DNA from: Fictibacillus norfolkensis
GTDB taxonomy: Bacteria > Bacillota > Bacilli > Bacillales > Fictibacillaceae
Length of the DNA: 64,000 nucleotides
Direction of reading: 5' to 3'
NCBI RefSeq assembly: GCF_014836645.1
Contig: NZ_JACSQM010000004.1
Coordinates: 310,001 to 374,000 of the forward strand
A program made the translations under genes and the position numbers. This document shows, in pieces, positions 17,979 to 26,678 of the stretch (the first letter of the stretch is position 1; each line of letters begins with the position of its first letter). A model generated the notes under the pieces. That model ran no database searches. It was not told the DNA's origin and saw nothing but the letters and a program-made list of their open reading frames with translations.

Positions 17979-18224
17979 TTACTTTTTTAGTAGTCGAGAA
18001 AGTTCTTCTTCTACAAAGCCCATGACGACTTCTTTTGAGTCCTCCGTTTTAATAACGGTTACAGGAGTTGCAGAAGCGCCGAGGTCGATCACTTCTTTCA
18101 TATAGGCATCGTTTTTACGAATATCTCGTTCTTCAAAAGGAATCTCGTTTGCTTTTAGCCACTCTTTTTCTGCAAAGCATGGAGGGCATGTTTCTTGTGT
18201 ATAAAGTATTACTGTCTTCGCCAA
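17979..18224 (-). CDS. Glutaredoxin-like thiol-disulfide protein
   Basis: 81 residues with a thioredoxin fold: AKTVILYTQETCPPCFAEK carries a CPPC redox site near the N-terminus, ATPVTVI the cis-proline, and a C-terminal GFVEEELSRLL helix. The TTG at 18224 is chosen because AAAGGAGG lies 8-9 bases upstream and the glutaredoxin fold starts there; longer in-frame starts (to 18344) would cross that site. Soluble and cytoplasmic. Probably reduces protein or bacillithiol disulfides (inference). Confidence 0.85.
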   Translation of the reverse strand: MAKTVILYTQETCPPCFAEKEWLKANEIPFEERDIRKNDAYMKEVIDLGASATPVTVIKTEDSKEVVMGFVEEELSRLLKK

Positions 18225-18355
18225 AGGTCTATGCCTCCTTTTTCCAAATACATCTTTCATAACCATTAGTTTACTCTTTTTTCTTATATGACACAAATAT
18301 TTTATAACATGAAAGCGAACGATAGAAAATAGGACAAAAAGCATGGAGGAAGAGC

Positions 18356-19312
18356 GTGGTGCAGCATAATGAGGATATCATTCAACACATTTTGAAAACT
18401 ACGAATTCACAAAATCGTGACAATATTTCACGTACCGTAAGCTATGCCACATTTTATAAACATAACCCTGAACTAAGGTGGGCGATGCTCGCAAGCCTTG
18501 TTTCAAGAAATGCAGGTTACAGCATGTGTGACTTAAAAGGGGACTGGTTGCCTAGGCTGTTGTCTAAAGATACTAGAAAGCATTTATTCCTAACGTATGA
18601 ACGCGCAAACTGGCTGATCTTTCAGGATGCATATCCCCAGCTTTTGATCTATGAGTATTCGAAAAAACAAGAAGAGCCATGTTTTCATCTGCTCAGATAC
18701 TTTGGTGTTTCCTCATTTATGGTTCATGAGTGGGAAAGATTCTGGAAAGAGAAAGATCTGAAGAGAATTTGCACGTCTTTAATCATTAATGAACAACACG
18801 TGATCGAAAAGCCGGTAATAGAGGATGGGTTTTACAAAAAGAGAATTTTTTCAAAGGTGCCGTTTCTTTTACAAGATTATATGCATTTCAGTACCGTGCT
18901 TTTTCCTGTCGAGAGTGGTGAAGTGATAGGAATTTCTGTTCATGGATTTAAAAAGACGAAAAATAGGATCGAAACAGGTAAAAAACTGTATACCATTTTG
19001 TTTGAGTCAGAGTGGGGTGAAGAAATTCTTTCCTTTGCAGATAAAGTCACTCATACGGGATCAAGACATGATTTTGAAACCTATATCTATCCCGGTAAAA
19101 AAAGAGAGACTCCTTTTTTACGTATCGCGTTTCCGATCATCGAGCACAATAGGTGTAACACAAAAGACTGGTATCAAAAAAAAGTAAACACTGAAAAGTT
19201 TTATGAACCGATTGAACCGTTGCACCGGGTCGTGTTAACAGATTGGTATAAACAAAAGCAAAGGCAGCTGAAAATAGGAATCCTCTTAAAAGAGTGGATG
19301 TTGCATGCATAA
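18356..19312 (+). CDS. yppC: YppC family protein (DUF2515)
   Basis: 318 residues, GTG start with GGAGGAAG 8 bases upstream, divergent from the glutaredoxin-like gene. Contains RTVSYATFYKHNPELRWAML and a GTG-rich context typical of B. subtilis YppC, which also follows recU. No membrane segment, no catalytic motif I recognise. Function unknown. It ends at a terminator shared with the small gene on the other strand. Confidence 0.75.
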   Translation: MVQHNEDIIQHILKTTNSQNRDNISRTVSYATFYKHNPELRWAMLASLVSRNAGYSMCDLKGDWLPRLLSKDTRKHLFLTYERANWLIFQDAYPQLLIYEYSKKQEEPCFHLLRYFGVSSFMVHEWERFWKEKDLKRICTSLIINEQHVIEKPVIEDGFYKKRIFSKVPFLLQDYMHFSTVLFPVESGEVIGISVHGFKKTKNRIETGKKLYTILFESEWGEEILSFADKVTHTGSRHDFETYIYPGKKRETPFLRIAFPIIEHNRCNTKDWYQKKVNTEKFYEPIEPLHRVVLTDWYKQKQRQLKIGILLKEWMLHA

Positions 19313-19315
19313 AAG

Positions 19316-19345
19316 AAGACGGCTTTTTTGAGCCGTCTTTACTTG
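19316..19345. terminator. Bidirectional terminator
   Basis: Perfect 9-bp stem AAGACGGCT / AGCCGTCTT with a 6-nt loop between yppC and the convergent small gene. Confidence 0.85.
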
Positions 19346-19346
19346 T

Positions 19347-19487
19347 TTATGTGCTAGGAATATCAGGGCCGTTCAGCTTTTTATCACCATAGCCTGTGCT
19401 GTTCTTTTGTTCTCTTTTTTGAGTACCTGTTTCTTCTTGGGATGTATACTCATCCTGCTGTTTTTGTTGTTTGCTGTCTTGGTTCAT
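19347..19487 (-). CDS. Small hydrophilic protein, unknown
   Basis: 46 residues, very rich in Q, E, K, T and S (starts MNQDSKQQKQQDEYTSQEE, ends LNGPDIPST), with no hydrophobic core and therefore likely disordered. The ATG at 19487 follows a near-perfect AAAGGAGGTG, which argues for real translation; a longer in-frame start at 19559 lacks a ribosome site. Small hydrophilic spore proteins look like this, but I cannot assign a family. Confidence 0.6.
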   Translation of the reverse strand: MNQDSKQQKQQDEYTSQEETGTQKREQKNSTGYGDKKLNGPDIPST

Positions 19488-19700
19488 GTTGGCACCTCCT
19501 TTTTGTATCACCTGAACTGTTCTTAGTTTTGGTGCTGTTGCGACTGAATATACAAACAATCAACAAATTGAGTGTCGAAATTGTAGTGATTCCGTTGTAT
19601 TCCACTTTCTTTGGCGAATGAAAACTAGTTTTGTCAGGTGTGAAGGGGATGGGAATATGATGCTAGAAAATAGTACTCACAAGAAAACGGGGAGGGATTC

Positions 19701-20216
19701 ATGATGGAAATGGTGTTGATGAAAACCAAAACGGTCTCTGAGGAACTTGGGGTGAATCCAACAACAGTTCAGCGTTGGGTCAGACATTTTAACATACAAT
19801 GTGACAAGAATGAGCATGGTCATTATCTGTTCAAACAAGATGATATCGATCAGCTAAGAGAGATTAAAGCTCAGCTCGACAATGGACTTTTGATGAGTGA
19901 TATTCAAGTTCAGTCTATGCAGTCAACAGAGCAATCAAAGGAACTGCCAACCCAATTTGAAGATAAGTTCAATCGTTTGAACGCTGCCATAGAGGCACTA
20001 GAGAAGAAAGTGGAGGAAAAAGCAGATGGGGTCGTTTCCTATCAAATGCTGCAGCACGCAACAGAGCTTGAAGAATTGATCAAAAAGATGGAGAACATGG
20101 AAGCGCGACTGCAAGATCTAGAAGTGGCACTTCTGAAGCAGGATTATCCTGAAGAGCGTTTATACGTAAAAGAAAAATCAAAGAAGAACTGGTTCGTCAG
20201 TTTGTTTACTCTATAA
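19701..20216 (+). CDS. racA: RacA-like chromosome-anchoring protein
   Basis: 171 residues. N-terminal MerR-type helix-turn-helix (about 8-55: VSEELGVNPTTVQRWVRHFN, then EHGHYLFKQDDI), a central coiled coil (about 95-150), and a short basic-hydrophobic C-terminus KKNWFVSLFTL. This layout is that of RacA, which binds centromere-like sites and anchors the chromosome at the pole in sporulation; the hydrophobic end fits the membrane/DivIVA-proximal tail. ATG with GGGGAGGG. A generic MerR/coiled-coil protein is the alternative. Confidence 0.7.
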   Translation: MMEMVLMKTKTVSEELGVNPTTVQRWVRHFNIQCDKNEHGHYLFKQDDIDQLREIKAQLDNGLLMSDIQVQSMQSTEQSKELPTQFEDKFNRLNAAIEALEKKVEEKADGVVSYQMLQHATELEELIKKMENMEARLQDLEVALLKQDYPEERLYVKEKSKKNWFVSLFTL

Positions 20217-20292
20217 ATACTTTTATAATAAGTACTTTTCATAACCTATTGGCTACTGCTTTATAGATTTTGTTTTTTACTTCGTTGACTAG

Positions 20293-20417
20293 TTGATTGG
20301 AGTGGAAGATACGAGACTCCTGCGGGACGAGCGGTCAGGTGAGACACTTAATGGCGCAAAGCGGCAAGTGGCTCACCGGTCGCCCCGCGGAAAGCGAGTC
20401 TCTGGAACGGAAATCAG
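20293..20417. repeat. Fold-back intergenic repeat element, copy 1
   Basis: Starts TTGATTGGAGTGGAAG and ends GGAACGGAAATCAG. It folds back: TTGATT with AATCAG, GCGGGACGA with TCGCCCCGC, GGTGAGACACTT with AAGTGGCTCACC, loop AATGGCGCAAAGCGGC. GC-rich against its surroundings. A second copy lies at 49677-49803. It occupies most of the 307-base racA-yppE gap. Confidence 0.85.
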
Positions 20418-20523
20418 CCACCGTCGAACGCTCCAGAGAATATCAGAATACATCTAAATAAAATCAAAAAGTGTAAGTCTCTTCATTCTTTGGTAGGATA
20501 TAAAGAATGGGGGGACTTTTTTA

Positions 20524-20892
20524 ATGGACCATTTATATACATTAACAACCGAGCTAATCGCTGATATAGATGAAGCGTTTCATATTTATAAGACAGAAAC
20601 CAAAACGAGAGAAACAGAAGCGGACTTTTTTACAGAGGTCAAACCTTTTGCCGATCGCATCCATTTTCGCGTGAAAGACTGGGAGCCGCTCGCGAGAGAC
20701 TGGGTGATCGTCAACAAGCCCAAATATCTGTACCCGATTCAGATCAAGACCGCTGCTGAAAACATTGGCTATCTTGGCGTTTATGTCTTTCAAAAGAAAA
20801 TGAAAGACAAACGAATCACAGAAATGGTGAAATCTGTTCTCTATGTATTGAATCAGCTAAAGAATCAAATGGCGGAAAACGAAAATAAATAA
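20524..20892 (+). CDS. yppE: YppE family protein (DUF1798)
   Basis: 122 residues, ATG with GGGGGGAC upstream. Helical soluble protein; ETEADFFTEVKPFADRIHFRVKDW and the following DWVIVNKPKYLYPIQI match my memory of the DUF1798/YppE family of four-helix proteins of unknown function found in Bacillaceae. The yppC-to-yppE neighbourhood agrees with B. subtilis. No partner or activity can be read from the sequence. Confidence 0.75.
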   Translation: MDHLYTLTTELIADIDEAFHIYKTETKTRETEADFFTEVKPFADRIHFRVKDWEPLARDWVIVNKPKYLYPIQIKTAAENIGYLGVYVFQKKMKDKRITEMVKSVLYVLNQLKNQMAENENK

Positions 20893-20941
20893 TTTCACGT
20901 ACCGTACTTAAATATGTTTTTAAAAATAGGGAGAGAACAAG

Positions 20942-21481
20942 ATGTATCATCCATCTGTTTATGATAATCTAAAGGTTGTGCTCGAAGGAGCAGTATATGA
21001 CCTAGATTTTTCAGGAGAAATTGAGATCATTAATCGTAAAGACTTAATGGATCAGGCTATTATAGAAAGAAATTATTCGATTGACTTTGTAGTTTCAGCG
21101 ATCGGAGAAGCGATGAAAGGGACTATCACCTTAACATCAAATCTAGAAGACTTGGCTATGGAAAAGTTGAACGATAACCCTGAAGGAGCAGGCAGTAAAC
21201 TTTCCTGCGTGATCGAGACTCCGGTTTATGAAATAGAAACGGATTGTAAACAGCTTCAATCCATTTTGAAAAAATGGGGAAGCGGAGATTTAAAAGGTGA
21301 TATTCAGCAAAAACTTACTTATATATATGGTCAACCAAGACACGTATTCACCAACACGATCTCTATACAACTTCAAAAGCCGGTTTCTGAAGAGGAACCA
21401 GAGCGAATTTCATCTGTACTTGAAGAGTTAATAGCGTCAATAAACGAAATGAATGAATATTTTAAGGGGTATAAAAAATGA
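20942..21481 (+). CDS. Hypothetical protein, coupled to a DEAD-box helicase gene
   Basis: 179 residues, ATG with AGGGAGAG upstream. Mixed alpha/beta, no signal peptide or membrane segment. I do not recognise the family. Its stop overlaps the start of the following RNA helicase by four bases (ATGA), which implies translational coupling and possibly a shared function. The acidic C-terminus (SEEEPERISSVLEELIASIN) is predicted helical. Nothing suggests an enzyme. Confidence 0.7.
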   Translation: MYHPSVYDNLKVVLEGAVYDLDFSGEIEIINRKDLMDQAIIERNYSIDFVVSAIGEAMKGTITLTSNLEDLAMEKLNDNPEGAGSKLSCVIETPVYEIETDCKQLQSILKKWGSGDLKGDIQQKLTYIYGQPRHVFTNTISIQLQKPVSEEEPERISSVLEELIASINEMNEYFKGYKK

Positions 21482-22695
21482 CACAATCGCTACAGAATTT
21501 TCCGGAATTTATCCGAAACGCTTGGGACAAAAGCGGCTTTTCAGCATTTACAGACATTCAAGAACGAGCAATACCTGAACAGTTAGAAAACAAAGATTTG
21601 ATCATCGAATCTCCAACTGGGACTGGTAAGACTCTTGCTTATGCATTACCAGCACTATCAAAGATAAACCCAGAAGTAAAGAATGCTCAAGTTCTCTTTT
21701 TAGCACCAACACGAGAACTAGCGATGCAAATTTATGATGTATGTCAAAAGTTCACCGAAAACAGCGGATTAAGCGGGGCATCTCTCATCGGTGGAGCTAA
21801 CATGCAGCGTCAGTTAGATAAATTGAAAAAGAAACCGCAATTTATCGTAGGTACACCTGGGCGAGTAAAAGAATTGATCCAAAACAAAAAACTTAAAGTT
21901 CATGAAGTAAAAACTATTGTGATCGATGAAGCCGACCACATTATTGAAGCTGGATTTAACGGAGACGTTGAACAAGTAATCGCAGCAACGCTAAAAGATC
22001 GCCAGCTTGTATTCGTATCCGCTACGATCAATAACAAGACTGAAGATTGGTCAAGAAAATTAGCCGTAGCACCAGTTATCGTTAAAGTAGAAAAAGACCT
22101 GGTGAAGAGCGAAGTCACACATACGTTCATGGTGTCTGATTACCGTGACAAAGTTGAAAACTTACGAAAGCTGATTCGTCACACACCAGGCATCAAAGCG
22201 ATGGTCTTCATTAATAGTTCGATGAAGATGGATGAGTTCGCAACGAAACTTGAGTATAAGAAGATCAAGCTAGGTGTATTAGCGGGTAATTCCACTAAAC
22301 AAGATCGACAAAGAGTGATCAATGATTTTAAGAATGGAAAGATTCCTGTTCTTTTAACAACAGATGTTGCGACACGTGGATTAGATATTCCTGATGTTAC
22401 ACACGTAGTCCATTTTGAAATGCCAGAAGATGTGAAACAATACGTCCACCGATCTGGAAGAACAGGGCGTATGGGAAAAGAAGGTACAGTCGTTTCTTTA
22501 GTAACGAAAGCAGAATTAACTTCTGTGAAAAAATGGACTGCAAAGATGAACGTACCACTTCAAAAGCAGCTGCTTGAAAAAGGACAAGTCATCGTAGAAG
22601 AGAGTGCTACTAAAGGACCATCCACGAAACGCACTGCACCGAAAAACGAAAAAAGCATGCAGCGAAAAACAGACGGATCTAAAAAAAGAAGATAG
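21478..22695 (+). CDS. DEAD-box RNA helicase (YfmL/CshC-like)
   Basis: 405 residues. All core motifs are seen: Q motif FTDIQERAIP, Walker A SPTGTGKT, PTRELA, TPGR, DEAD in VIDEADHI, SAT (FVSATI), and the C-terminal helicase domain with TTDVATRGLDIPD and HRSGRTGRMG. A short basic tail (SMQRKTDGSKKRR) replaces the long RGG tail of CshA, so it resembles B. subtilis YfmL, a ribosome-assembly helicase. Start overlaps the previous gene by four bases. Confidence 0.9.
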   Translation: MTQSLQNFPEFIRNAWDKSGFSAFTDIQERAIPEQLENKDLIIESPTGTGKTLAYALPALSKINPEVKNAQVLFLAPTRELAMQIYDVCQKFTENSGLSGASLIGGANMQRQLDKLKKKPQFIVGTPGRVKELIQNKKLKVHEVKTIVIDEADHIIEAGFNGDVEQVIAATLKDRQLVFVSATINNKTEDWSRKLAVAPVIVKVEKDLVKSEVTHTFMVSDYRDKVENLRKLIRHTPGIKAMVFINSSMKMDEFATKLEYKKIKLGVLAGNSTKQDRQRVINDFKNGKIPVLLTTDVATRGLDIPDVTHVVHFEMPEDVKQYVHRSGRTGRMGKEGTVVSLVTKAELTSVKKWTAKMNVPLQKQLLEKGQVIVEESATKGPSTKRTAPKNEKSMQRKTDGSKKRR

Positions 22696-22756
22696 TTTCT
22701 ATTAAAGGATTTTTCATGAATCGATAAAATTCTTTCTCTAAAGGGGAGAGATACGT

Positions 22757-23053
22757 TTGGAAATCACTGAATTTTTATATCAGATTAAGCCAGTTAGAGC
22801 AGATTTAATGGAAAATCAAACACAAGAGGAACAAGAAAAGCTTCAATCTCATTTTCTGTACCTTCAAGATATGTTAGAGAAGGGGAAATTGGTATTGGCA
22901 GGACCCTGTCTGGATGCTTCGTTTGGTGTTGTTATTCTTCAAAATACAAATGAAGAAGAAGCACAAGAAATTATGGAAAATGATCCAGCAGTCAAGGGGA
23001 ACGTCATGAGTGGGAAATTGTATCCTTTTCGCGTTTCATTAATAAAGAAATAG
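22757..23053 (+). CDS. YciI family protein
   Basis: 98 residues, TTG start with GGGGAGAG upstream. Ferredoxin-like alpha/beta fold of the YciI family: HFLYLQDMLEKGKLVLAGPCLD, then FGVVILQNTNEEEAQEIMENDPAVKGN. YciI proteins carry a conserved His-Asp pair; here the His is in SHFLYL and the Asp in the NDPAV loop. Enzymatic role undefined in the family at large. It ends in a terminator. Confidence 0.85.
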   Translation: MEITEFLYQIKPVRADLMENQTQEEQEKLQSHFLYLQDMLEKGKLVLAGPCLDASFGVVILQNTNEEEAQEIMENDPAVKGNVMSGKLYPFRVSLIKK

Positions 23054-23061
23054 CACTTCTT

Positions 23062-23100
23062 AGCACTGTAACCATCGATTGGTTACAGTGCTTTCTTTTT
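23062..23100 (+). terminator. Terminator after the YciI gene
   Basis: Perfect 12-bp stem AGCACTGTAACC / GGTTACAGTGCT, tail TTCTTTTT. Confidence 0.9.
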
Positions 23101-23171
23101 ATTGAAAAGGATTTTCGACATTTTCAGAGAATACATGTAACGGTTTAGAAGAATTTCTGGAGGCGTTTTAA

Positions 23172-23477
23172 ATGTTTGGCTTATTGAATGTTGGGAGTCT
23201 TATATTAGGGTTAATCGCTTGGATTTTGCCGGTTCTAAATTTATTCCGAAAGCAGAATAAGAGCTGGAAGATGTTGTCTACGATTAGTATCAGTGCTTGT
23301 TCAATTTCATTATGTTTTCAAATTTTGTATACCTACCATAAAGTGTTGATGGAGGATTGGGCTGGCCTTTTGGATACGATGTTTGCCACTGCATTTGCTT
23401 CAGCAGCTCTTTTAATCATTACTATCGCTTTAAATGTAATGACATTGGTTGTTTATCGTGGCAAAACAGCAAGTTAG
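23172..23477 (+). CDS. Small membrane protein, three TM helices
   Basis: 101 residues, ATG with TGGAGGCG upstream. Hydrophobic helices at about 4-24 (LLNVGSLILGLIAWILPVLN), 35-55 and 70-93, with a short basic loop FRKQNKSWK. Similar small proteins occur in Bacillus, sometimes annotated as cytochrome oxidase subunit IV-like, which I cannot support here: no heme or copper ligands. Function unknown; monocistronic. Confidence 0.7.
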   Translation: MFGLLNVGSLILGLIAWILPVLNLFRKQNKSWKMLSTISISACSISLCFQILYTYHKVLMEDWAGLLDTMFATAFASAALLIITIALNVMTLVVYRGKTAS

Positions 23478-23492
23478 ACGCCTTATAAAGGA

Positions 23493-23535
23493 CAGGTTTC
23501 AAGCTAAATAACACTTGAAACCTGATTGCTTGTGT
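23493..23535 (+). terminator. Terminator after the small membrane gene
   Basis: Perfect 11-bp stem CAGGTTTCAAG / CTTGAAACCTG, 10-nt loop, T-rich tail. It also lies just past the convergent OYE gene's stop. Confidence 0.8.
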
Positions 23536-23549
23536 TTATAATTTGAGAA

Positions 23550-24617
23550 TTAGCTATTATAAAAAAGTTTGGATAAGTGTTTTTTACTATCATACGATTC
23601 AAGTTTTATCCCTTTTTTTAACTTATAAACAAAATTGGGATTTGCTAATATTAGTCTTCCAAATGCTGCAAGATTAATAGTGTTTTCTTTAATGGCGTTA
23701 TCAGCCAGCTCAGGATTTAGATTTCCAACACCAATTATTAGACCGTCCCAATGTTTTCGTACAAGTTGATGAAAGGTTCGTTCATTCATTATTACTTTGT
23801 CGTACTGATTAACCGACGGATGTAGAATCTTAACACCTACTTCATTGAACGCTTCTATAAAAGTTTTTATCGCTTCTTCTTTATCGCTCCACTGAAATTC
23901 CTTTATATCATCTTTGTGTTCAGAAAACCTTATGGAGGTACGGTTTGCCCCTGTCACCTCAATAACAGCAGATAGCACTTCCTTCATGAATGTCAGCCGT
24001 TGTGAAAGGCTTCCACCATATATATCACTGCGTGTATTTGTAACATCAGAATTAAACTGGTCAATCAGGTAGCCGTGAGCTCCATGTACTTCCACTCCAT
24101 CAAATCCAGCACGAACAGCATTTTCAGCACATAATTTAAAACTTTGTATTACTTTTTTAATATCTACAACTGACATGGCTTCTGGTTGATCAAACGGCTT
24201 TCCATAGCGATGCACATGGCCGTTTGCTCTAATAGCAGAGGGAGCTTGTGGAGCGAAGCCACCTATCAGATCACGATGAGTTAATCTGCCTACATGCCAT
24301 AATTGGGCTATTATTGTACCTCCTTCTTCATGAACAGCGTCCGTAACCTTTTTCCAACTCACTACTTGGTCATTCGTGTACAACCCCGGAAGGTTAAATG
24401 TACCTTTAGCACGAGAACTTACTGTTATTCCTTCCGTTATGATGAGACTGATTCCGTCAGCCGCTTTTGCTCTGTAATATTCAACTATATCTTGATCGAC
24501 CACACCAGATTCATCTTCTGCAAAACAGCGTGTCATTGGGGCCATCGTAATTCTATTCCTTAAATTCCAAGTTCCAATCTGGATAGGTTCAAAAAGTGAT
24601 TTATATGGAAATTCCAT
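23550..24617 (-). CDS. Old-yellow-enzyme family NADH:flavin oxidoreductase
   Basis: 355 residues from the ATG at 24617 (GGGAG 7 bases upstream; an in-frame ATG at 24632 has no ribosome site). FMN-dependent TIM barrel that reduces activated C=C bonds. Visible: RNRITMAPMTRCFA at the start, QLWHVGR, GFDGVEVHGAHGYLIDQFNSD with the two substrate-binding histidines of the YqjM type, and R(F)SE and AFGRLILANPNFV near the C-terminus. It is divergent from an Lrp-type regulator, so substrate-dependent control by that regulator is plausible. Substrate unknown. Confidence 0.9.
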   Translation of the reverse strand: MEFPYKSLFEPIQIGTWNLRNRITMAPMTRCFAEDESGVVDQDIVEYYRAKAADGISLIITEGITVSSRAKGTFNLPGLYTNDQVVSWKKVTDAVHEEGGTIIAQLWHVGRLTHRDLIGGFAPQAPSAIRANGHVHRYGKPFDQPEAMSVVDIKKVIQSFKLCAENAVRAGFDGVEVHGAHGYLIDQFNSDVTNTRSDIYGGSLSQRLTFMKEVLSAVIEVTGANRTSIRFSEHKDDIKEFQWSDKEEAIKTFIEAFNEVGVKILHPSVNQYDKVIMNERTFHQLVRKHWDGLIIGVGNLNPELADNAIKENTINLAAFGRLILANPNFVYKLKKGIKLESYDSKKHLSKLFYNS

Positions 24618-24782
24618 TTTCATCTCTCCCATATTTATTAATTAGTATTATATTAATTACTTTTAGACTTCTTTTACATATGAATTAAAAGGTGTTTTAA
24701 TAAAAGGTGGAATAAATTTAAGGTGATTTACTTATATTACTTATAATTTATTAATACATAATTCTGAAGTGGAGGAAGAGAA

Positions 24783-25214
24783 ATGGATATAACCGATAAG
24801 GATATATTAATAAAGCTTCAAGAAGAAGGACGAATTTCTATGACCGAACTAGGCAAGGCGGTCTCTATGTCACAGCCTGCCGTAACTGAACGAGTGCGAA
24901 GACTCGAAGAAAGGGGAATAATTGATTATTATCGAGCAGTGCTAGATCCCCAAAAAGTTAACAAAAAAACTACGGCTTTTCTTTTATTCCATACAAAAGA
25001 TTGTGAGAAGTTCATACGTTTCTGCAAAGAAACACCAGATGTGATTGAACTTCACAGGATAAGTGGCCAATATAATTATTTGATAAAAATTGTAACCAAA
25101 TCTATGGCTTCATTAGAGTCAATAATAGATATGAGCGGCATTCACGGAGATTCTACTACTTTAATTGTTCTTTCGTCACCCTTCTCATTAAAAAATATTG
25201 TCCCAGATTTTTGA
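24783..25214 (+). CDS. Lrp/AsnC family transcriptional regulator
   Basis: 143 residues, ATG with GTGGAGGAAG upstream. Winged HTH (about 5-60: DKDILIKLQEEGRISMTELGKAVSMSQPAVTERV) and a C-terminal RAM/AsnC ligand domain with GQYNYLIKIVT. It is clearly paralogous to the gene at 48586-49008 (same length, shared HPDVIE/TPDVIE, GQYNYLIK and LSSP segments). Divergent from the OYE gene across a 165-base AT-rich interval, in which it likely binds. Effector unknown. Confidence 0.9.
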   Translation: MDITDKDILIKLQEEGRISMTELGKAVSMSQPAVTERVRRLEERGIIDYYRAVLDPQKVNKKTTAFLLFHTKDCEKFIRFCKETPDVIELHRISGQYNYLIKIVTKSMASLESIIDMSGIHGDSTTLIVLSSPFSLKNIVPDF

Positions 25215-25275
25215 AAATTAATAGAAATTGGAGTCGATTAACTAATAGTGTTCCATGTACCAGAAAAATATAAAT

Positions 25276-25306
25276 AACCGACCAGCTTGAATCGGTCGGT
25301 TTTTAT
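25276..25306 (+). terminator. Terminator after the Lrp gene
   Basis: Perfect 8-bp stem AACCGACC / GGTCGGTT followed by TTTTATAGTT. Confidence 0.8.
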
Positions 25307-25339
25307 AGTTAATTATAGAACTTGTATCACATACCACTT

Positions 25340-25987
25340 TTACCACCAAACGTTCCGGTAAAGCTGAACGTACGGAGATTCAGGATGTTGTTGAACATAC
25401 TGCATCTGCTGATACGTTTGATCATGATTTGAATGGTAGGTATATTCAGTGTTTCGCTGACAATTCGTGTAAGGCCCTATATAAGTAGAAGGTTGAACAG
25501 AGGCAACGGTTTCTTTCCATTGATTTTCGTCAAGACAATACGTATGCGCCATAACATTGGCAGGGGTGAATCTAAGTATATCTGAACCAAGAATAACTTG
25601 TGGAGTGGGTGCATTAAAAATTGCTAGAATATGAGTGTTATCTTGCAAAGCGATTTCATAATGCCACCAGCCTTGGGGAACGTTTGCTACTTGGCCTGGT
25701 GTGATCTTGAAGTTCAATAACTGTTTGGTGAATGGATTCAGAATCGATACAAGAACAGAGCCTGAGATACAGTAGACAAGTTCAGCTGCATTCTGATGAT
25801 AATGAGGCTCAACTACATTGCTCGTACTCATAAAGATGTCTAATAATGATACGTCCTCTAAAGTATTCAATTGGTTAATACCCAATACATTGATATAATT
25901 TTGACTGTCTTTTTTGAAAAGAGGACTCGTATTTACATCAAACGTAAATTGAGTGAGGGGAGACGAATAATCCATATATGAAACCAT
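25340..25987 (-). CDS. Cupin-domain protein, possibly spore-associated
   Basis: 215 residues from ATG 25987 (AAGAGG 11 bases upstream; an in-frame GTG at 25999 abuts that site). One cupin barrel (about 35-150) with metal-ligand motif PHYHQNAAELVYCISG and the second motif PGQVANVPQGWWHYE. The C-terminal 45 residues are Tyr/Gln/His-rich (YQQMQYVQQHPESPYVQLYR), resembling spore-coat tails. Oxalate-decarboxylase-like cupins are coat enzymes in Bacillus (CotQ/OxdD), but this is single-domain. Activity unassigned. Confidence 0.75.
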   Translation of the reverse strand: MVSYMDYSSPLTQFTFDVNTSPLFKKDSQNYINVLGINQLNTLEDVSLLDIFMSTSNVVEPHYHQNAAELVYCISGSVLVSILNPFTKQLLNFKITPGQVANVPQGWWHYEIALQDNTHILAIFNAPTPQVILGSDILRFTPANVMAHTYCLDENQWKETVASVQPSTYIGPYTNCQRNTEYTYHSNHDQTYQQMQYVQQHPESPYVQLYRNVWW

Positions 25988-26120
25988 AATGTGCTTCACC
26001 TCTTCTTAGGCGTTTACCAACTTTGTAAGTATGGTATGCAAACACAAATAATTGGGTGTTTTTTTAATGAAAACAAGAGATCTCTTTGAAATTCCCTTGT
26101 TTTACCTAACGAAATTTATA

Positions 26121-26456
26121 TTAAGTGTTTGTGATTACAAAGGTCCCAATAATAAACACAATGCCATTGGAGATTAGAGAAAGGATTAGACCAATAACAG
26201 CCAGAATCTTTTTCTCTCTTCTTTTAAATAAGGTGTAGCCACATAGCAATAATGACAGTGGAGAACCAATAGCAACTGTATAGATCAGAAAGCTGCCTCT
26301 TGTACTATACATGGTCATAATTAATAAGAGGGGAAGTAATAGAGAAGCAATACTCAACCAAGAAAAATGTTTATTATTCTCTCTTCTGTCTCGATACCAC
26401 GCAATAATTCCTGTTAATAATCCCAAAAGTATAAGTAGAATAAAGATTAAATCCAA
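26121..26456 (-). CDS. Small membrane protein, three to four TM helices
   Basis: 111 residues, TTG start with GAGGGGA upstream. Hydrophobic segments at about 2-18 (LIFILLILLGLLTGIIA), 33-50, 54-78 and 86-108, with a basic loop YRDRRENNK after the first. No family recognised. Divergent from the next membrane-protein gene across 177-222 bases of AT-rich DNA. Confidence 0.65.
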   Translation of the reverse strand: MDLIFILLILLGLLTGIIAWYRDRRENNKHFSWLSIASLLLPLLLIMTMYSTRGSFLIYTVAIGSPLSLLLCGYTLFKRREKKILAVIGLILSLISNGIVFIIGTFVITNT

Positions 26457-26678
26457 AAAATCCCCTCAATTCAGAAAATTTTTTCACACTTTTTCCATTT
26501 AGCATTATAGCATATATTGGAAAAAGTAGTTGTGGAATTTTAGTGTTTAAATAATAATAGTTAAAGAAGGGTTATTTGTCATAAAAACAAATAAAAGTTA
26601 GACAAATAAAATTTATATTAAGGAGGAAAAATAATTCTTATAAGAAAAGGAATAGCTGCTATTGCTACTAGCTTCATT

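Noticed and set aside
17979..18344. Longer 121-residue version of the glutaredoxin-like protein
   Set aside because: The extra N-terminus spans the AAAGGAGG site and is not part of the thioredoxin fold; TTG 18224 fits better.
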